NCBI RefSeq assembly: GCF_007993935.1
Contig: NZ_VITY01000001.1
Coordinates: 682,001-746,000 of the forward strand
Direction: 5' to 3'
From: Bradyrhizobium macuxiense
GTDB taxonomy: Bacteria; Pseudomonadota; Alphaproteobacteria; Rhizobiales; Xanthobacteraceae
DNA length: 64,000 nucleotides
Made by a program: the position numbers and the translations under genes. The notes under the pieces are model-generated. The model had not been told where the DNA came from. It was given only the letters and a program-made list of their open reading frames with translations, and ran no database searches. Below, piece by piece: positions 1 through 8,507 of the stretch (positions are counted from its first letter, which is position 1; the number at the start of each line of letters is the position of its first letter).

Positions 1-326
1 AGAACCCGCCGACCATGGTGCAGGCCGGCGTCTATTCGTCGCTGATCCACTACTTCAAGGCGCTGGAGGCGCTCGGCGGCAATCCCCATGACGGGCGCGC
101 CGTGGTTGCCAAGATGAAGGAACTGCCGACCGACGATCCGCTGTTCGGCAAGGGCTCGATCCGCATCGACGGCCGCAAGATCCACCCCGCCTACCTGTTC
201 GAGGTGAAGAAGCCGTCGGAGTCGAAATATCCGTGGGACTATTACAAGCTGGTCGCGACGATCCCGGCGGATGAAGCCTGGTTGCCGCTCGAGAAGAGCG
301 TCTGCCCGCTCGTGAAGAAGAGCTGA
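1..326 (+). CDS. ABC transporter substrate-binding protein, C-terminal part (5' end outside window)
   Basis: The reading frame is open from the first bases and stops at 324-326, so only about the last 107 residues are present. The segment resembles the C-terminal lobe of periplasmic type-I binding proteins of branched-chain amino acid or amide (LivK/UrtA-like) ABC transporters: a Tyr/His helix, a loop about moving a set of variables through a kilodalton-scale lobe (VVAKMKELPTDD), a conserved GKGSIRIDGRKIHP strand and a YYKLVATIPADEAW strand. Such proteins capture the ligand in the periplasm and deliver it to a LivHM/FG-type membrane complex. The ligand cannot be inferred. The family call rests on overall pattern only; the signal peptide and ligand pocket are not in the window. 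Confidence 0.75.
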   Translation, partial: NPPTMVQAGVYSSLIHYFKALEALGGNPHDGRAVVAKMKELPTDDPLFGKGSIRIDGRKIHPAYLFEVKKPSESKYPWDYYKLVATIPADEAWLPLEKSVCPLVKKS

Positions 327-332
327 GTACCC

Positions 333-493
333 GTCATTCCGGGGCTCGCCAACGGGTCCGCGCCAAGCGCGGCCCGATGACAGGCTCTGCGAGAATCTGG
401 AATCCATCGATCCACCGAGCATCCGGCACGATGGATTCCGGGCTCGCGACTTCGTCGCGCCCTCAGATGCGCAATTGCGCATCAGGGAATGAC
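333..493. repeat. REP-like inverted repeat between convergent genes
   Basis: The element starts GTCATTCCGGGG and ends GGAATGAC. Inside it GGAATCCATCG is mirrored by GATGGATTCCGGGCTCGC, giving a long imperfect cruciform. It fills the gap between the binding-protein stop (326) and the tonB stop (499). Elements opening and closing with GTCATTCC/GGAATGAC look like the dispersed palindromes of Bradyrhizobium genomes; that comparison is from memory. It may also serve as a bidirectional transcript end, although no T-run is visible. Confidence 0.6.
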
Positions 494-498
494 AACAA

Positions 499-1293
499 CT
501 ACTTCTTCGGCTTGTTGAACGTCACGGGAAGCGTGAAGGAGAACTGGTCCTCGGTCAGTCCGGCCGGCGGCGCCGGCACCGGATCGGAGCGGTGCACCAT
601 CGAGACCGCCGCGTCGTCGAACGCGGCATCCCCGGACGTTTCCATCACGGCGACCGACAAGACCTTGCCGAGACGGTTGAGCACCAGGGCAAGCTTCACC
701 TTGCCCTCCTTGGTCTTGGTGTTCTCCGGGAATTTCTTGTGCAGGTCGAGATAGGCGCTGATCTTCTTGCCCCATTTGGCGGTCAGCGCGAACTTGTCCT
801 TGCCGATCCCGGGATTGGGCGCCTTCGTCGTCTCCGACTGACGCGCATCCTCCAGCTTGGTTGGCGCGGCCGCTTCTGAAGCCTGCTGCGCTTCCTGCGC
901 ATTGGTCTCGACCTTGGCGACCTTGGCCTCCTCCTCCTTCTGCTTCTTGGCGGTGTCCTCCGTCACGATGCGATCGGGATCGTCGGCCTCGACAGGCTTT
1001 TCCTGAGGCAGGTCGGTTTCCTTCACCTCGGCCTTCTGCTGCGCCATCTCCTGCACGGCCTGCTGCTCGTCTGCCGGCGCGCCGGGCGGTGCTGCTTCCT
1101 CGGGCACATCCGGAGAAGCAAGCTCGACGGCGTATTCCGCACCGGCAGCGCCAAGCCCCTCATCGCCGTCGTCGCCGCGCAAATTCGCCAGCGCCAGCGC
1201 CGCACCGCCCAGATGCAGCCCGACCGCCGTCACCGCGGCGATCACCCAGAGCCGCTTGGACGAACGCAGATCGAGATCGGGGTTGGTGGACAT
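499..1293 (-). CDS. tonB: Energy transducer TonB
   Basis: This 264-residue protein has one N-terminal membrane anchor (about residues 14-36), a long charged Glu/Lys/Gln/Ala-rich periplasmic spacer (about 60-165), and a C-terminal TonB domain (about 180-262) ending in a beta strand with SFTLPVTF. TonB carries proton-motive energy from ExbB-ExbD to outer-membrane receptors. It is the last gene of a minus-strand operon, 12 bp after exbD, downstream of its own receptor gene, so it is probably dedicated to that receptor. The spacer is rich in acidic and basic residues instead of the classical Pro-Lys repeats. ATG start at 1293. Confidence 0.9.
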   Translation of the reverse strand: MSTNPDLDLRSSKRLWVIAAVTAVGLHLGGAALALANLRGDDGDEGLGAAGAEYAVELASPDVPEEAAPPGAPADEQQAVQEMAQQKAEVKETDLPQEKPVEADDPDRIVTEDTAKKQKEEEAKVAKVETNAQEAQQASEAAAPTKLEDARQSETTKAPNPGIGKDKFALTAKWGKKISAYLDLHKKFPENTKTKEGKVKLALVLNRLGKVLSVAVMETSGDAAFDDAAVSMVHRSDPVPAPPAGLTEDQFSFTLPVTFNKPKK

Positions 1294-1305
1294 CGCGGTG
1301 CGCCG

Positions 1306-1770
1306 TCAGGGTTTGGCCGGCTCGGCCGGCGCCGCCGCAGGCGCGCCCGGCACGCCCTCGAGCGTGACCAGCTTCACATGCGTGTAGCCACCGGCGCGCA
1401 ACAGCTCCATCACGCCCATCAGTTCGCCATAGGGCACCGTGCGATCGGCGCGCAGGAACACATACTTGTCCCGGCCCATGTCGGGCACCGCATCCAGCGA
1501 ATTGATCAGGTCGGCTCGCTTCACCGCGTTCTCCCCGATCGCCAGCGTCAGGTCCGGCTTGATGCTGAGATAGGTCGGCTTGTCCGGCTTCTTCTGCGGC
1601 GTCGCGCTGGAGGTCGGCAGATCGATCGGCAGGTCGACGGTCGAGAGCGGCGCCGCCACCATGAAGATGATCAGCAGCACCAGCATCACGTCGATGAACG
1701 GCGTGACGTTGATCTCGTGGGATTCCGCGAAATCGTCGTCGCCGTCGTTCTCGGAGATCGAGACTGCCAT
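1306..1770 (-). CDS. exbD: Biopolymer transport protein ExbD
   Basis: 154 residues. A short acidic N terminus is followed by the single family membrane helix (about residues 22-45) with the conserved aspartate in FIDVMLVLLI (Asp27), the residue that carries protons in ExbD/TolR proteins. The periplasmic domain follows and ends in an Ala/Pro-rich tail. It works with ExbB in the inner membrane to energise TonB. It lies 3 bp after exbB and 12 bp before tonB on the minus strand, so the three are surely co-transcribed. The context (siderophore receptor upstream) favours ExbD over TolR. Confidence 0.93.
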   Translation of the reverse strand: MAVSISENDGDDDFAESHEINVTPFIDVMLVLLIIFMVAAPLSTVDLPIDLPTSSATPQKKPDKPTYLSIKPDLTLAIGENAVKRADLINSLDAVPDMGRDKYVFLRADRTVPYGELMGVMELLRAGGYTHVKLVTLEGVPGAPAAAPAEPAKP

Positions 1771-1773
1771 CGC

Positions 1774-2829
1774 CTACTCCGCCGCTGCGGCGCGTCCGTG
1801 CGCGCTGCGCGGAACCTCACCATGGGTGCGATCGAGATCGCGCGACAGCAGCCGTCCCGCGGCGCCCGAGGCGCGGTTGACGAGCTCGAGATAGACCTTC
1901 GTGACGCGCGAGAAATGGTTGTAGATGATGACCGCGGGGATCGCCGCGACGAGGCCGATCGCGGTCGCGAGCAGCGCTTCCGCGATGCCCGGCGCCACCA
2001 CGGCAAGGTTCGTCGTCTGCGACTTCGAAATGCCGATGAAGCTGTTCATGATGCCCCACACGGTGCCGAACAGGCCGACGAACGGCGACGTTGCGCCGAT
2101 GGTTGCGAGCAGGCCCATGCCGATGCGGATCTTGCGGGCTTCGGCGCGCACGATCTCCGCGAAGCTCGACGCCGCGCGCTCCTTGATGCCGGCATCGCTG
2201 GAGATGCCAGCCGACAGACGTCCTTCACGCATCGCGGCGCCAATGAATGACGACAGCACGGTGCCCTTGGCGCCGAGCGCGAACTGCGCCTCCGCCAGCG
2301 ATCGCGATTCAGCGATCTTGGCGAGCGCGCCACGCAGCTTGCTTTGCGCGACGGTCAGCTCAACCATCTTGGCGATGAACACCGTCCAGGTCACGAGCGA
2401 TGCGAACGCAAGGCCGAGCATCACCGCCTTCACGATGATGTCGGCGTTCAAGAACATATTCCACGGCGACAATTCGTGCAGGCCGGTCGCGGTCGACTTC
2501 AGGGCCTTGCCATCGACGCTCGGGGGCGCGGCCGGCGACGCATCGAGTGCCGCCGGTGCCGGAGCCGCGGCAGCCGGTGCCGGCACGGCCTGTACCTGCG
2601 GCGCGGCGGGCGCCGGCTGGACCACCGGCGCGGCCTGGACAGCCGCCGGCTGGGCCGTTGCGGGCTGCACCGCCTGCGGTTGCGCCACGGGTGCGGGCTG
2701 AGGCCGGGTCACGGGCGCGGGCTGCGCGGCAGGCGCCGTTTGCTGTTGCGCCGAAGACGGCGCGGCCAGCACCAGCATCGCCAGCGAGGCGATCATGGCG
2801 GATGCAGCGGGGAACTTGAATGTCATCAT
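1774..2829 (-). CDS. exbB: TonB-system proton channel ExbB, long form
   Basis: 351 residues. A signal peptide (about 1-27, ending APSSAQ) leads into an 80-residue Ala/Pro/Gln/Val-rich low-complexity stretch, then three membrane helices typical of the MotA/TolQ/ExbB family (about 130-155, 245-265, 285-310), including ATIGATSPFVGLFGTVWGIM and AEALLATAIGLVAAIPAVI. The extended, signal-peptide-bearing N terminus is common in alphaproteobacterial ExbB and absent from the short E. coli form. It forms the pentameric motor around ExbD. It is separated by 3 bp from the hydroxylase gene before it and by 3 bp from exbD after it. Confidence 0.93.
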   Translation of the reverse strand: MMTFKFPAASAMIASLAMLVLAAPSSAQQQTAPAAQPAPVTRPQPAPVAQPQAVQPATAQPAAVQAAPVVQPAPAAPQVQAVPAPAAAAPAPAALDASPAAPPSVDGKALKSTATGLHELSPWNMFLNADIIVKAVMLGLAFASLVTWTVFIAKMVELTVAQSKLRGALAKIAESRSLAEAQFALGAKGTVLSSFIGAAMREGRLSAGISSDAGIKERAASSFAEIVRAEARKIRIGMGLLATIGATSPFVGLFGTVWGIMNSFIGISKSQTTNLAVVAPGIAEALLATAIGLVAAIPAVIIYNHFSRVTKVYLELVNRASGAAGRLLSRDLDRTHGEVPRSAHGRAAAAE

Positions 2830-2832
2830 CAG

Positions 2833-3522
2833 TTACACTTCAGCCCAGTGACGGATCAGGTTGTGATAAATCCCGGTCAATTTGACCGTTTCAGGGTCAT
2901 CGCGCCCCAGCCGCTCCACTAGAGCCTGGATCGCGGTATCGAGATCAAAGATCAGGCTGCGCGCGTGGGCATCCCGTACCATGCTCTGCAGCCAGAAAAA
3001 AGACGCTACCCGCACGCCCCGCGTGACCGGCGTGACCAGATGCAAGCTGGAAGCAGGATAAACTACGAGATCGCCCGCCGGCAGCTTGATTTCATGCGAT
3101 CCGTAGAGGTCTTCGATGACCAGCTCGCCGCCATCGTAGTCTTCCGGCTCGGATAAAAACAGCGTGACCGACAGGTCGGTGCGGATCCGCAAGCCGGTCA
3201 GCCTGTCACCCCGCACCGCATTGTCGACATGCAGGCCGAAATGGTGCCCGTCGCTCGCGGCATAGCGGTTGAACAGGGGTGGAAAGATCTGAAGCGGGAT
3301 CGCCGCCGAGATGAAGCGCGGGCTTGCCGACAGCGCCGACAGGATCCGGTTGCCGAGCTGCCGCGCGACCTCGCTGTCGGGCGGCAACTGCTCGTTGCGT
3401 TTGACCATCGCGGATGCGGCACCGGCGGTCGAGCGGCCGTCTTCCCATTCGGCTTGCTCCATGATGCGGCGGAAGTCCGCCACATCAACCTTGCTCAATA
3501 CGTTGGGAATACAGACCAGCAT
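2833..3522 (-). CDS. piuC: PiuC/YbiX-type Fe(II)/2-oxoglutarate-dependent hydroxylase
   Basis: 229 residues, the usual length of this family. The facial triad of 2-oxoglutarate dioxygenases is visible as His98-x-Asp100 (HVDNAVRG) and His161 (SSLHLVTPV), with the 2-oxoglutarate-binding Arg at about 171 (RGVRVASFF). PiuC-like genes typically sit beside TonB-dependent siderophore receptors and are iron-repressed; the substrate is not established. The frame stays open a long way upstream inside the antisense of the receptor gene, but homology begins at ATG 3522. It lies 20 bp after the receptor gene and 3 bp before exbB. Confidence 0.9.
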   Translation of the reverse strand: MLVCIPNVLSKVDVADFRRIMEQAEWEDGRSTAGAASAMVKRNEQLPPDSEVARQLGNRILSALSASPRFISAAIPLQIFPPLFNRYAASDGHHFGLHVDNAVRGDRLTGLRIRTDLSVTLFLSEPEDYDGGELVIEDLYGSHEIKLPAGDLVVYPASSLHLVTPVTRGVRVASFFWLQSMVRDAHARSLIFDLDTAIQALVERLGRDDPETVKLTGIYHNLIRHWAEV

Positions 3523-3542
3523 CTTGTGCCGCGAGGCCTCCG

Positions 3543-6107
3543 TCAGTAACGCGCGGATACAACCAGATACGCAGCGCGTCCCGGCGCCTCGAGCACGAAC
3601 GGTGCTGCGCTCTGGTACAGCGCGTCGTAGTAACGCTTGTCGAAGATGTTGTTGACGAACAGCTTCATGGTCCAGTGCTTGTCGATCTTCGCCTCGGCAA
3701 AGGCGTCGAAGCGCCAGTAGCTCGGGATCGACGTGCCCTGGTTGGCCGCGAGCAGCGTGCCGCCATAGACCTTGGAGCGATACACCGCCTGTCCGCCGAG
3801 CTCCCACATGTCGGTGAGCTGGTACTTCGTCAGCATGCTGAACGACTGATGCGCGACGTTGGCGAGCGGCAGTCCGACGTTGCTCGAATACAGGATCGTG
3901 TTGGCCGGCGGCGCCAGCGACCTGGTCACCTCCGACTGCATCAGCACGAGGCCGCCGAAAACGCTCCACTTGTCGGTGATCTTGCCGCCGACGCCGAGAT
4001 CGATACCGCGGATGCGATAGGCGGCGCCTGCCGTGATGCAGGAGACGCTGCCGGTCGTTCCGGCCGGATAGACGCATCCCGGGATCGCCGCGGCTGCGGT
4101 GGTGCTGCCGACGTTCTGCGCTTCGCGCGCGTTTTCCTTCTCGGTCTGGAACAGCGCGGCCGTCACCAGCAGATGGCGGTCGAACAGCTCCCATTTGGTG
4201 CCGACCTCGATGGCCTTGTTCTTTTCCGGCCCGAATATCTGGGTGTTGCCGCCGTTCAGCACGGGAGACAGGCCGCCATAGGCCGTGCTGGTGCCGTCGA
4301 ACTCGGCGCCGACGGGGTTCGACGAGGTCGCGTAGGCCGCATAGACGCTGCCATTCGGCAACGGCTTCAATGTGAGGCCGACGTTGAAATTCGGCATGCC
4401 GAAGTCTGCCGACTGCTTGCCGAATGTGCTGACGCCGTTCACCGTGCCGTATCCGGACGTCGAGAGCTGGTAGTCGTCGTAACGGACGCCGCCATTGAGA
4501 ATGACAAAATCGTTCCAGTTGGCGGTGTCCATGATGTAGCCGCTGACCGTGTCGATGCCGATCTTGGTCGCCTGTCCGGACAGCCCCGACGGAATCGGGA
4601 ACGGAATGTTGGTGTATTGCGGATTGAACACGCTGACGCCGGAGAGAGATCCGCTTCCCGTGAAGGCCGATGTACCGGTCGTCACTTCGGAGCTCAGCCC
4701 GAGATATTTGTCGATCGAAGACCGCTCGTTGTCGTATTCGACACCGGCCGTCGTGGTGTGCTTGAAGCCGAGACCGTCGACCGACTTGTAGGTCGCCTCG
4801 GTCTGGTTGGCGAACACGTCGGTGACCTGGTAGCGGCTCTGCGGATTGAGACTGAGCGTCGAGGCCGAGAGCGGATTGGTCAGCACCGGCGATTCCGGCA
4901 GCGTGCCGATGTAGTTCTGGGTCGAGCGCGATTCCCGGATCTTGTTGCTGATCACGAGGTCCGGCGTGACCTGCACTTCGGCATTGATCGTGCCGATGTC
5001 CTGCCCGGTCCTGAAGAAGTCGCGGTTGACGAAGCCGTAGAAATTGTTGCGGTTGACGCCGAAGTCCGGGAACGGGCCGCCGGCCGTGCTCGCGGTGCTC
5101 GGCCGGTAGTACGGCACGCCGAAATCCGGGATGCCGGTGAGCTCGGTGTGGATGTAGTTGCCGGTGATCTTCACCGCATCGACCGGCTTCCACGTTCCGG
5201 CGACGAACGCGCCGTCGCGGTTGTCGGTGACATAGCTGCGGCCGGCGACGCCGGCATCCTGGAACAGGCCGCCGGCGCGGATCGCCAGCGTGGGGCTGAT
5301 CACCTGGTTGACATCGAGCGTCACCCGCTTGGTGCGATCGGTGCCGAACGTGGTGTCCATGTTGTAGAAGCTGTTCTCCGTCGTCGCCTGCTTGGTGACG
5401 ATGTTGATCGCACCGCCGGTGGTGCCGCGGCCAGCGAAGGACGAGCCCGGGCCGCGCAGGATCTCGACCTGTTCGGTGAAGAAGTTCTCACGGACGCTGA
5501 CGCCGGCATCGCGCACGCCGTCGATGAAGATGTCGTTGCGGGCGTCGAAGCCGCGGATGAAGAAGCGATCGCCGAACGCGTTGCCGCCCTCGCCCGTGCC
5601 GAGCGTGACACCGGCGGTCGACAGGATCGCCGACTTGAGCGAGGTCGCATTCTTGTCCTCGAGCACGTCCTTGGTCAGCACAGTGACCGACTTCGGCGTG
5701 TTCAGGATCGGCTCGGGATACTTCCCGGATGCCTGCAGACGGTCGCCCTTGTACGGCGCGGCCGGATCCGCGTAGCGATCGCGGTCGGCGGGAAGACCGC
5801 CGGCATTGGGAAACGGCACCGGCGCCTGCTGGGCCTGCTGGTTGGCTCGGCGCGCGGCGCGGCGCAGCGCGTTGCGGGCACGGACCTGGTCCGACGTCGG
5901 CCTTGAGGAGACAGGTCGCGGGCGCGCGACCGGGGCATCGACATTCACCGGCGGCAGGTTGGTCTGCTGCGCCTCGGCCCCCGAAAACGACGCCACCGCG
6001 ATCAGGCTCGCGACTGCGGAGACCTTCGCGGCGGAATAACCCGTATCGTCAACCGAACCGATCGCCGCTTCGAAGCGCAACGATCTCGGCGCCTTCACAT
6101 TGCTCAT
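3543..6107 (-). CDS. TonB-dependent siderophore receptor (Fiu/BfrD-like)
   Basis: About 854 residues from ATG 6107: a long signal sequence ending near GAEAQ (about residue 47), a candidate TonB box close behind it, a Pro/Arg-rich linker, the plug domain ([58 protein letters not shown]) and a beta-barrel ending in an aromatic residue (VVSARY). The plug motifs match catecholate/ferric-siderophore receptors. An in-frame GTG at 6149 would add 14 residues and has a GGAGGAG 14 nt upstream, so the start is uncertain. It is the first gene of the piuC-exbB-exbD-tonB operon. The exact siderophore cannot be told. Confidence 0.9.
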   Translation of the reverse strand: MSNVKAPRSLRFEAAIGSVDDTGYSAAKVSAVASLIAVASFSGAEAQQTNLPPVNVDAPVARPRPVSSRPTSDQVRARNALRRAARRANQQAQQAPVPFPNAGGLPADRDRYADPAAPYKGDRLQASGKYPEPILNTPKSVTVLTKDVLEDKNATSLKSAILSTAGVTLGTGEGGNAFGDRFFIRGFDARNDIFIDGVRDAGVSVRENFFTEQVEILRGPGSSFAGRGTTGGAINIVTKQATTENSFYNMDTTFGTDRTKRVTLDVNQVISPTLAIRAGGLFQDAGVAGRSYVTDNRDGAFVAGTWKPVDAVKITGNYIHTELTGIPDFGVPYYRPSTASTAGGPFPDFGVNRNNFYGFVNRDFFRTGQDIGTINAEVQVTPDLVISNKIRESRSTQNYIGTLPESPVLTNPLSASTLSLNPQSRYQVTDVFANQTEATYKSVDGLGFKHTTTAGVEYDNERSSIDKYLGLSSEVTTGTSAFTGSGSLSGVSVFNPQYTNIPFPIPSGLSGQATKIGIDTVSGYIMDTANWNDFVILNGGVRYDDYQLSTSGYGTVNGVSTFGKQSADFGMPNFNVGLTLKPLPNGSVYAAYATSSNPVGAEFDGTSTAYGGLSPVLNGGNTQIFGPEKNKAIEVGTKWELFDRHLLVTAALFQTEKENAREAQNVGSTTAAAAIPGCVYPAGTTGSVSCITAGAAYRIRGIDLGVGGKITDKWSVFGGLVLMQSEVTRSLAPPANTILYSSNVGLPLANVAHQSFSMLTKYQLTDMWELGGQAVYRSKVYGGTLLAANQGTSIPSYWRFDAFAEAKIDKHWTMKLFVNNIFDKRYYDALYQSAAPFVLEAPGRAAYLVVSARY

Positions 6108-6244
6108 TGTCTTGCACGCCCCCAAAAAGCAAGTTCGTCGCGAAATCACGTGCGACGAACTGTCTCCTCCGGTTATCGAGCGTGACCTTTTTTATCAATG
6201 CGATCAGCGCCACAGTTTGCTTGAATCGCTTCAGTTCAAAGGGA

Positions 6245-6309
6245 TTCTAATCTGTGGTTTGAAATCGTTCTAAACTCTAGTTTTTAAGCATTCTAAAAAC
6301 GGTTCTAAA
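6245..6309 (-). promoter_or_regulatory. Iron-operon leader with four TTCTAA half-sites (candidate Irr/Fur-family operator)
   Basis: Upstream of the receptor gene the sequence becomes AT-rich and repeats TTCTAA in one orientation at 6245, 6268, 6291 and 6303 (steps of 23, 23 and 12 bp). The unit at 6258-6274, TTTGAAATCGTTCTAAA, is close to the palindromic iron-control element of rhizobial Irr (TTTAGAA-N3-TTCTAAA), and 6281-6297 and 6293-6309 are weaker variants. The location ahead of an iron-uptake operon supports an iron-responsive operator. Which regulator binds is inference. Confidence 0.5.
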
Positions 6310-6322
6310 CTGCTGCCGACGA

Positions 6323-6562
6323 TCACTCGGCGCTTGGCGGCTTCATCAGCGAAAACAGCTCGTCGATGGTCCGCTGCGCGACCTGCCGCACGCGGTCGCT
6401 GTTCTCGATACCGGCGATATTGACGCCGTTGACGACCGCTTTGATCTCGTCGCGGAAGTCGGTGAGAAAGCGCAGCGGATCACGCTGCTCGTTGGCGACG
6501 CGCGCGATCAATCCCGTGACCAGGATCTGGCAAGCCATCATGCGCCCGTTCAATTCATCCAT
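6323..6562 (-). CDS. Small hypothetical protein
   Basis: 79 residues from ATG 6562, which has GAGGG 5 nt upstream; an ATG at 6574 is an alternative. The protein is mostly helical (MACQILVTGLIARVANEQRDP, then IENSDRVRQVAQRTIDELFSLM), with no signal peptide or membrane helix. I do not recognise a family. It lies between the MarR gene and the iron-operon leader on the same strand as both. Coding potential looks real from the codon pattern and ribosome-binding site, but no function can be given. Confidence 0.6.
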   Translation of the reverse strand: MDELNGRMMACQILVTGLIARVANEQRDPLRFLTDFRDEIKAVVNGVNIAGIENSDRVRQVAQRTIDELFSLMKPPSAE

Positions 6563-6690
6563 CGCTGCCCTCATCCTCTCGCATGGTCGCTGCGCGATAT
6601 GAACGACATCCCGCGGCGTTTCAACCGCGTCGCGCGAACCGTAACCTGATGAAGGGATCGAGTGCAGGACTGCGCGCGACAAGACGCACG

Positions 6691-7152
6691 CTATTTCGCG
6701 GCGATGTGCTCGGCGCCCTCGCCGAGCGCCTTGATGCGATCCTTGACCTCGCGAAGCGTGGCAAGGCCACTCTCGACATGTTTGTCCGATACGTCGCGCA
6801 GCACGTCGCCTGCGATCGCATCGCGCAGACTGTCGAGATCGTCGACCAGGCGGCGCCCGGTCCTGGTCAGGAACAGACGATTGGCGCGACGATCCCTGGG
6901 GTCGGGCCGGCGTTCGAGCAGGCCATGCTCGACAAGGCGGTCAAGCAGCCGCACCAACGAGATCGGTTGCAATTCGAGGACGTCGGCAAGGTCGACCTGG
7001 GACAGTCCTTCCTGCTCACGCAGGCGGAAGAGCACGATCCATTGGGCGCGCGTGGTGCCTCGCGCCTTGGCGCGATGATCGATATAATTGCGCAGCAGCC
7101 TGGAACTCTCGACGAGCTGCGCAATGAATTGGCGTTTGAGATCGAGCGACAT
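6691..7152 (-). CDS. MarR-family transcriptional regulator
   Basis: 153 residues from ATG 7152 (GAGGA about 8 nt upstream). The winged helix-turn-helix is clear: LSQVDLADVLELQPISLVRLLDRLVEHGLLERRPDP, followed by the wing DRRANRLFLT, with N- and C-terminal dimerisation helices. MarR proteins repress efflux and stress genes and release DNA on binding phenolic or lipophilic compounds. It is divergent from an RND efflux operon with a 182-bp intergenic region containing a clean inverted repeat, the classical local-regulator arrangement. The inducer is unknown. Confidence 0.9.
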   Translation of the reverse strand: MSLDLKRQFIAQLVESSRLLRNYIDHRAKARGTTRAQWIVLFRLREQEGLSQVDLADVLELQPISLVRLLDRLVEHGLLERRPDPRDRRANRLFLTRTGRRLVDDLDSLRDAIAGDVLRDVSDKHVESGLATLREVKDRIKALGEGAEHIAAK

Positions 7153-7201
7153 AGGGGTCCTCGGTGCGTTTCCTAGCCGGAATGTTTCTGCTCGTTTCTG
7201 A

Positions 7202-7225
7202 CCTAAACCTTTCCAAATGTTTAGG
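7202..7225. promoter_or_regulatory. Candidate MarR operator (perfect inverted repeat)
   Basis: CCTAAAC at 7202-7208 and GTTTAGG at 7219-7225 form a perfect 7-bp inverted repeat with a 10-bp spacer. Its dimensions suit a MarR dimer. It lies 49 bp upstream of the marR start and just upstream of the predicted efflux promoter, so it could control both directions. Binding by this particular regulator is inferred. Confidence 0.55.
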
Positions 7226-7244
7226 ATTCTCAAGCCTTGGTGTG

Positions 7245-7273
7245 TTTACACATTAAGTGCACGCATATTATAT
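7245..7273 (+). promoter_or_regulatory. Predicted sigma70-type promoter of the efflux operon
   Basis: TTTACA (7245-7250) and TTATAT (7268-7273) are spaced by 17 bp, a good match to -35 and -10 elements, about 60 bp before the adaptor ATG at 7335. It is the best promoter I can see in the window. Confidence 0.5.
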
Positions 7274-7334
7274 CCGCAAGCTCTGTGAACCGTTTCGATC
7301 ACCCTTTATTGTTACGTCGAACCCGAGAGTCCGC

Positions 7335-8507
7335 ATGTCAAAGTCACGCACCATCGGTTGGGTTTTAGTGATCGCGGCGGTTGGCGCGGCCGGATATTTC
7401 GGCTGGCAAAAATACTCCGACAACAAGCTGGCGGCCGAGGCCGCACAGAAGCGTGCCGCCCAGCAGCGCCCGGCCGTTCCGGTCAAGATCTCGCCGGTCG
7501 AGAAGGCCGACTTCCCGGTCTACCTGACCGGTCTCGGCACGGTGCAGGCGTTCAACACCGTCCAGGTCCGCACCCGGGTCGACGGCCAGATCACCAAGAT
7601 CGCCTTCAAGGAAGGCCAGTTCGTCAAGGCGGGCGACACGCTGGTTGAGATCGATCCGCGGCCCTATCAAGCAACGCTCGACCAGGCCAAGGCCAAGAAG
7701 GCCCAGGACGAGGCCACCCTCGCCAACGCCAATCTCGATCTGCAGCGCTACACCAAGCTCGGCGAGTTCGCGACGCGCCAGCAGCTCGACACCCAGCGCT
7801 CCACCGTGGCCCAGCTCACGGCGCAGATCACCGCCGACGACGCCGCCATCTTCAACGCGCAGACCCAGGTCGACTACGCCACCGTGAAGTCGCCGATCGA
7901 CGGCATCGTCGGCCTGCGACTGGTCGATATCGGCAACATCGTCAACGCCTCGGCCCAGACCGGCATCGTGACGATCACCCAGATCGAGCCGATCACTGTG
8001 ATCTTCACCGCGCCGGAAGACCAGCTGGCCGATATCACGGCGGCATTGGCCGTGACGCCGCCCAAGACCATTGCCCTGACCACCGACGGCAAGCGGGTGC
8101 TGTCGACCGGAACCCTGGCGCTGATCAACAATCAGGTCGACACCACAAGCGGGACTGTCCGGCTGAAGGCGGTGTTTGATAACAAGGACCATGCGCTGTG
8201 GCCCGGCCAGTCGGTCTCGACCCGGCTCCTGGTTCGGACATTGAAGGATGCCACCGTCGTGCCGGATGACGCGGTGCAGCATGGCAGCGAGGGCCTGTAC
8301 GCGTATTCAGTCAATCAGGAGAACAAGGCCGAGCTTCGCAAGCTCAAGGTCAGCCAGTCGATCGACGGCAAGTCGGTGATCGAAGAAGGCCTGTCGCCGG
8401 GACAGCAGGTGATCACCGCGGGCCAGTACAAGGTCTCGCCGGGAACCCTGGTGACGACGGCGGTGGCGAGTTCGGACCAGTCCCAGTCGAAGGTTACGCA
8501 GGAATGA
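7335..8507 (+). CDS. RND efflux periplasmic adaptor (MdtA/HlyD family)
   Basis: 390 residues from ATG 7335 (GAGAG upstream). An N-terminal membrane anchor (about residues 5-27) is followed by the lipoyl/barrel-sandwich half-motif (VDGQITKIAFKEGQFVKAGDTLVEIDPRPYQ), an alpha-helical hairpin (about 100-175), the second lipoyl half (TVKSPIDGIVGLRLVDIGNIV), a beta-barrel domain and a membrane-proximal domain. Adaptors link the inner-membrane RND pump to an outer-membrane TolC-like channel. It overlaps the pump gene by 4 bp (ATGA). No outer-membrane channel gene is present, so one encoded elsewhere must be used. Confidence 0.93.
   Translation: MSKSRTIGWVLVIAAVGAAGYFGWQKYSDNKLAAEAAQKRAAQQRPAVPVKISPVEKADFPVYLTGLGTVQAFNTVQVRTRVDGQITKIAFKEGQFVKAGDTLVEIDPRPYQATLDQAKAKKAQDEATLANANLDLQRYTKLGEFATRQQLDTQRSTVAQLTAQITADDAAIFNAQTQVDYATVKSPIDGIVGLRLVDIGNIVNASAQTGIVTITQIEPITVIFTAPEDQLADITAALAVTPPKTIALTTDGKRVLSTGTLALINNQVDTTSGTVRLKAVFDNKDHALWPGQSVSTRLLVRTLKDATVVPDDAVQHGSEGLYAYSVNQENKAELRKLKVSQSIDGKSVIEEGLSPGQQVITAGQYKVSPGTLVTTAVASSDQSQSKVTQE

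Noticed and set aside
3523..5193. Upstream extension of the PiuC frame to 786 codons
   Set aside because: The added part is a shifted-frame reading of the receptor gene on the same strand; family homology begins at ATG 3522.
3675..5906. 743-codon plus-strand frame opposite the TonB-dependent receptor
   Set aside because: Composition is typical of antisense GC-rich frames, and the minus strand carries the complete receptor motifs.
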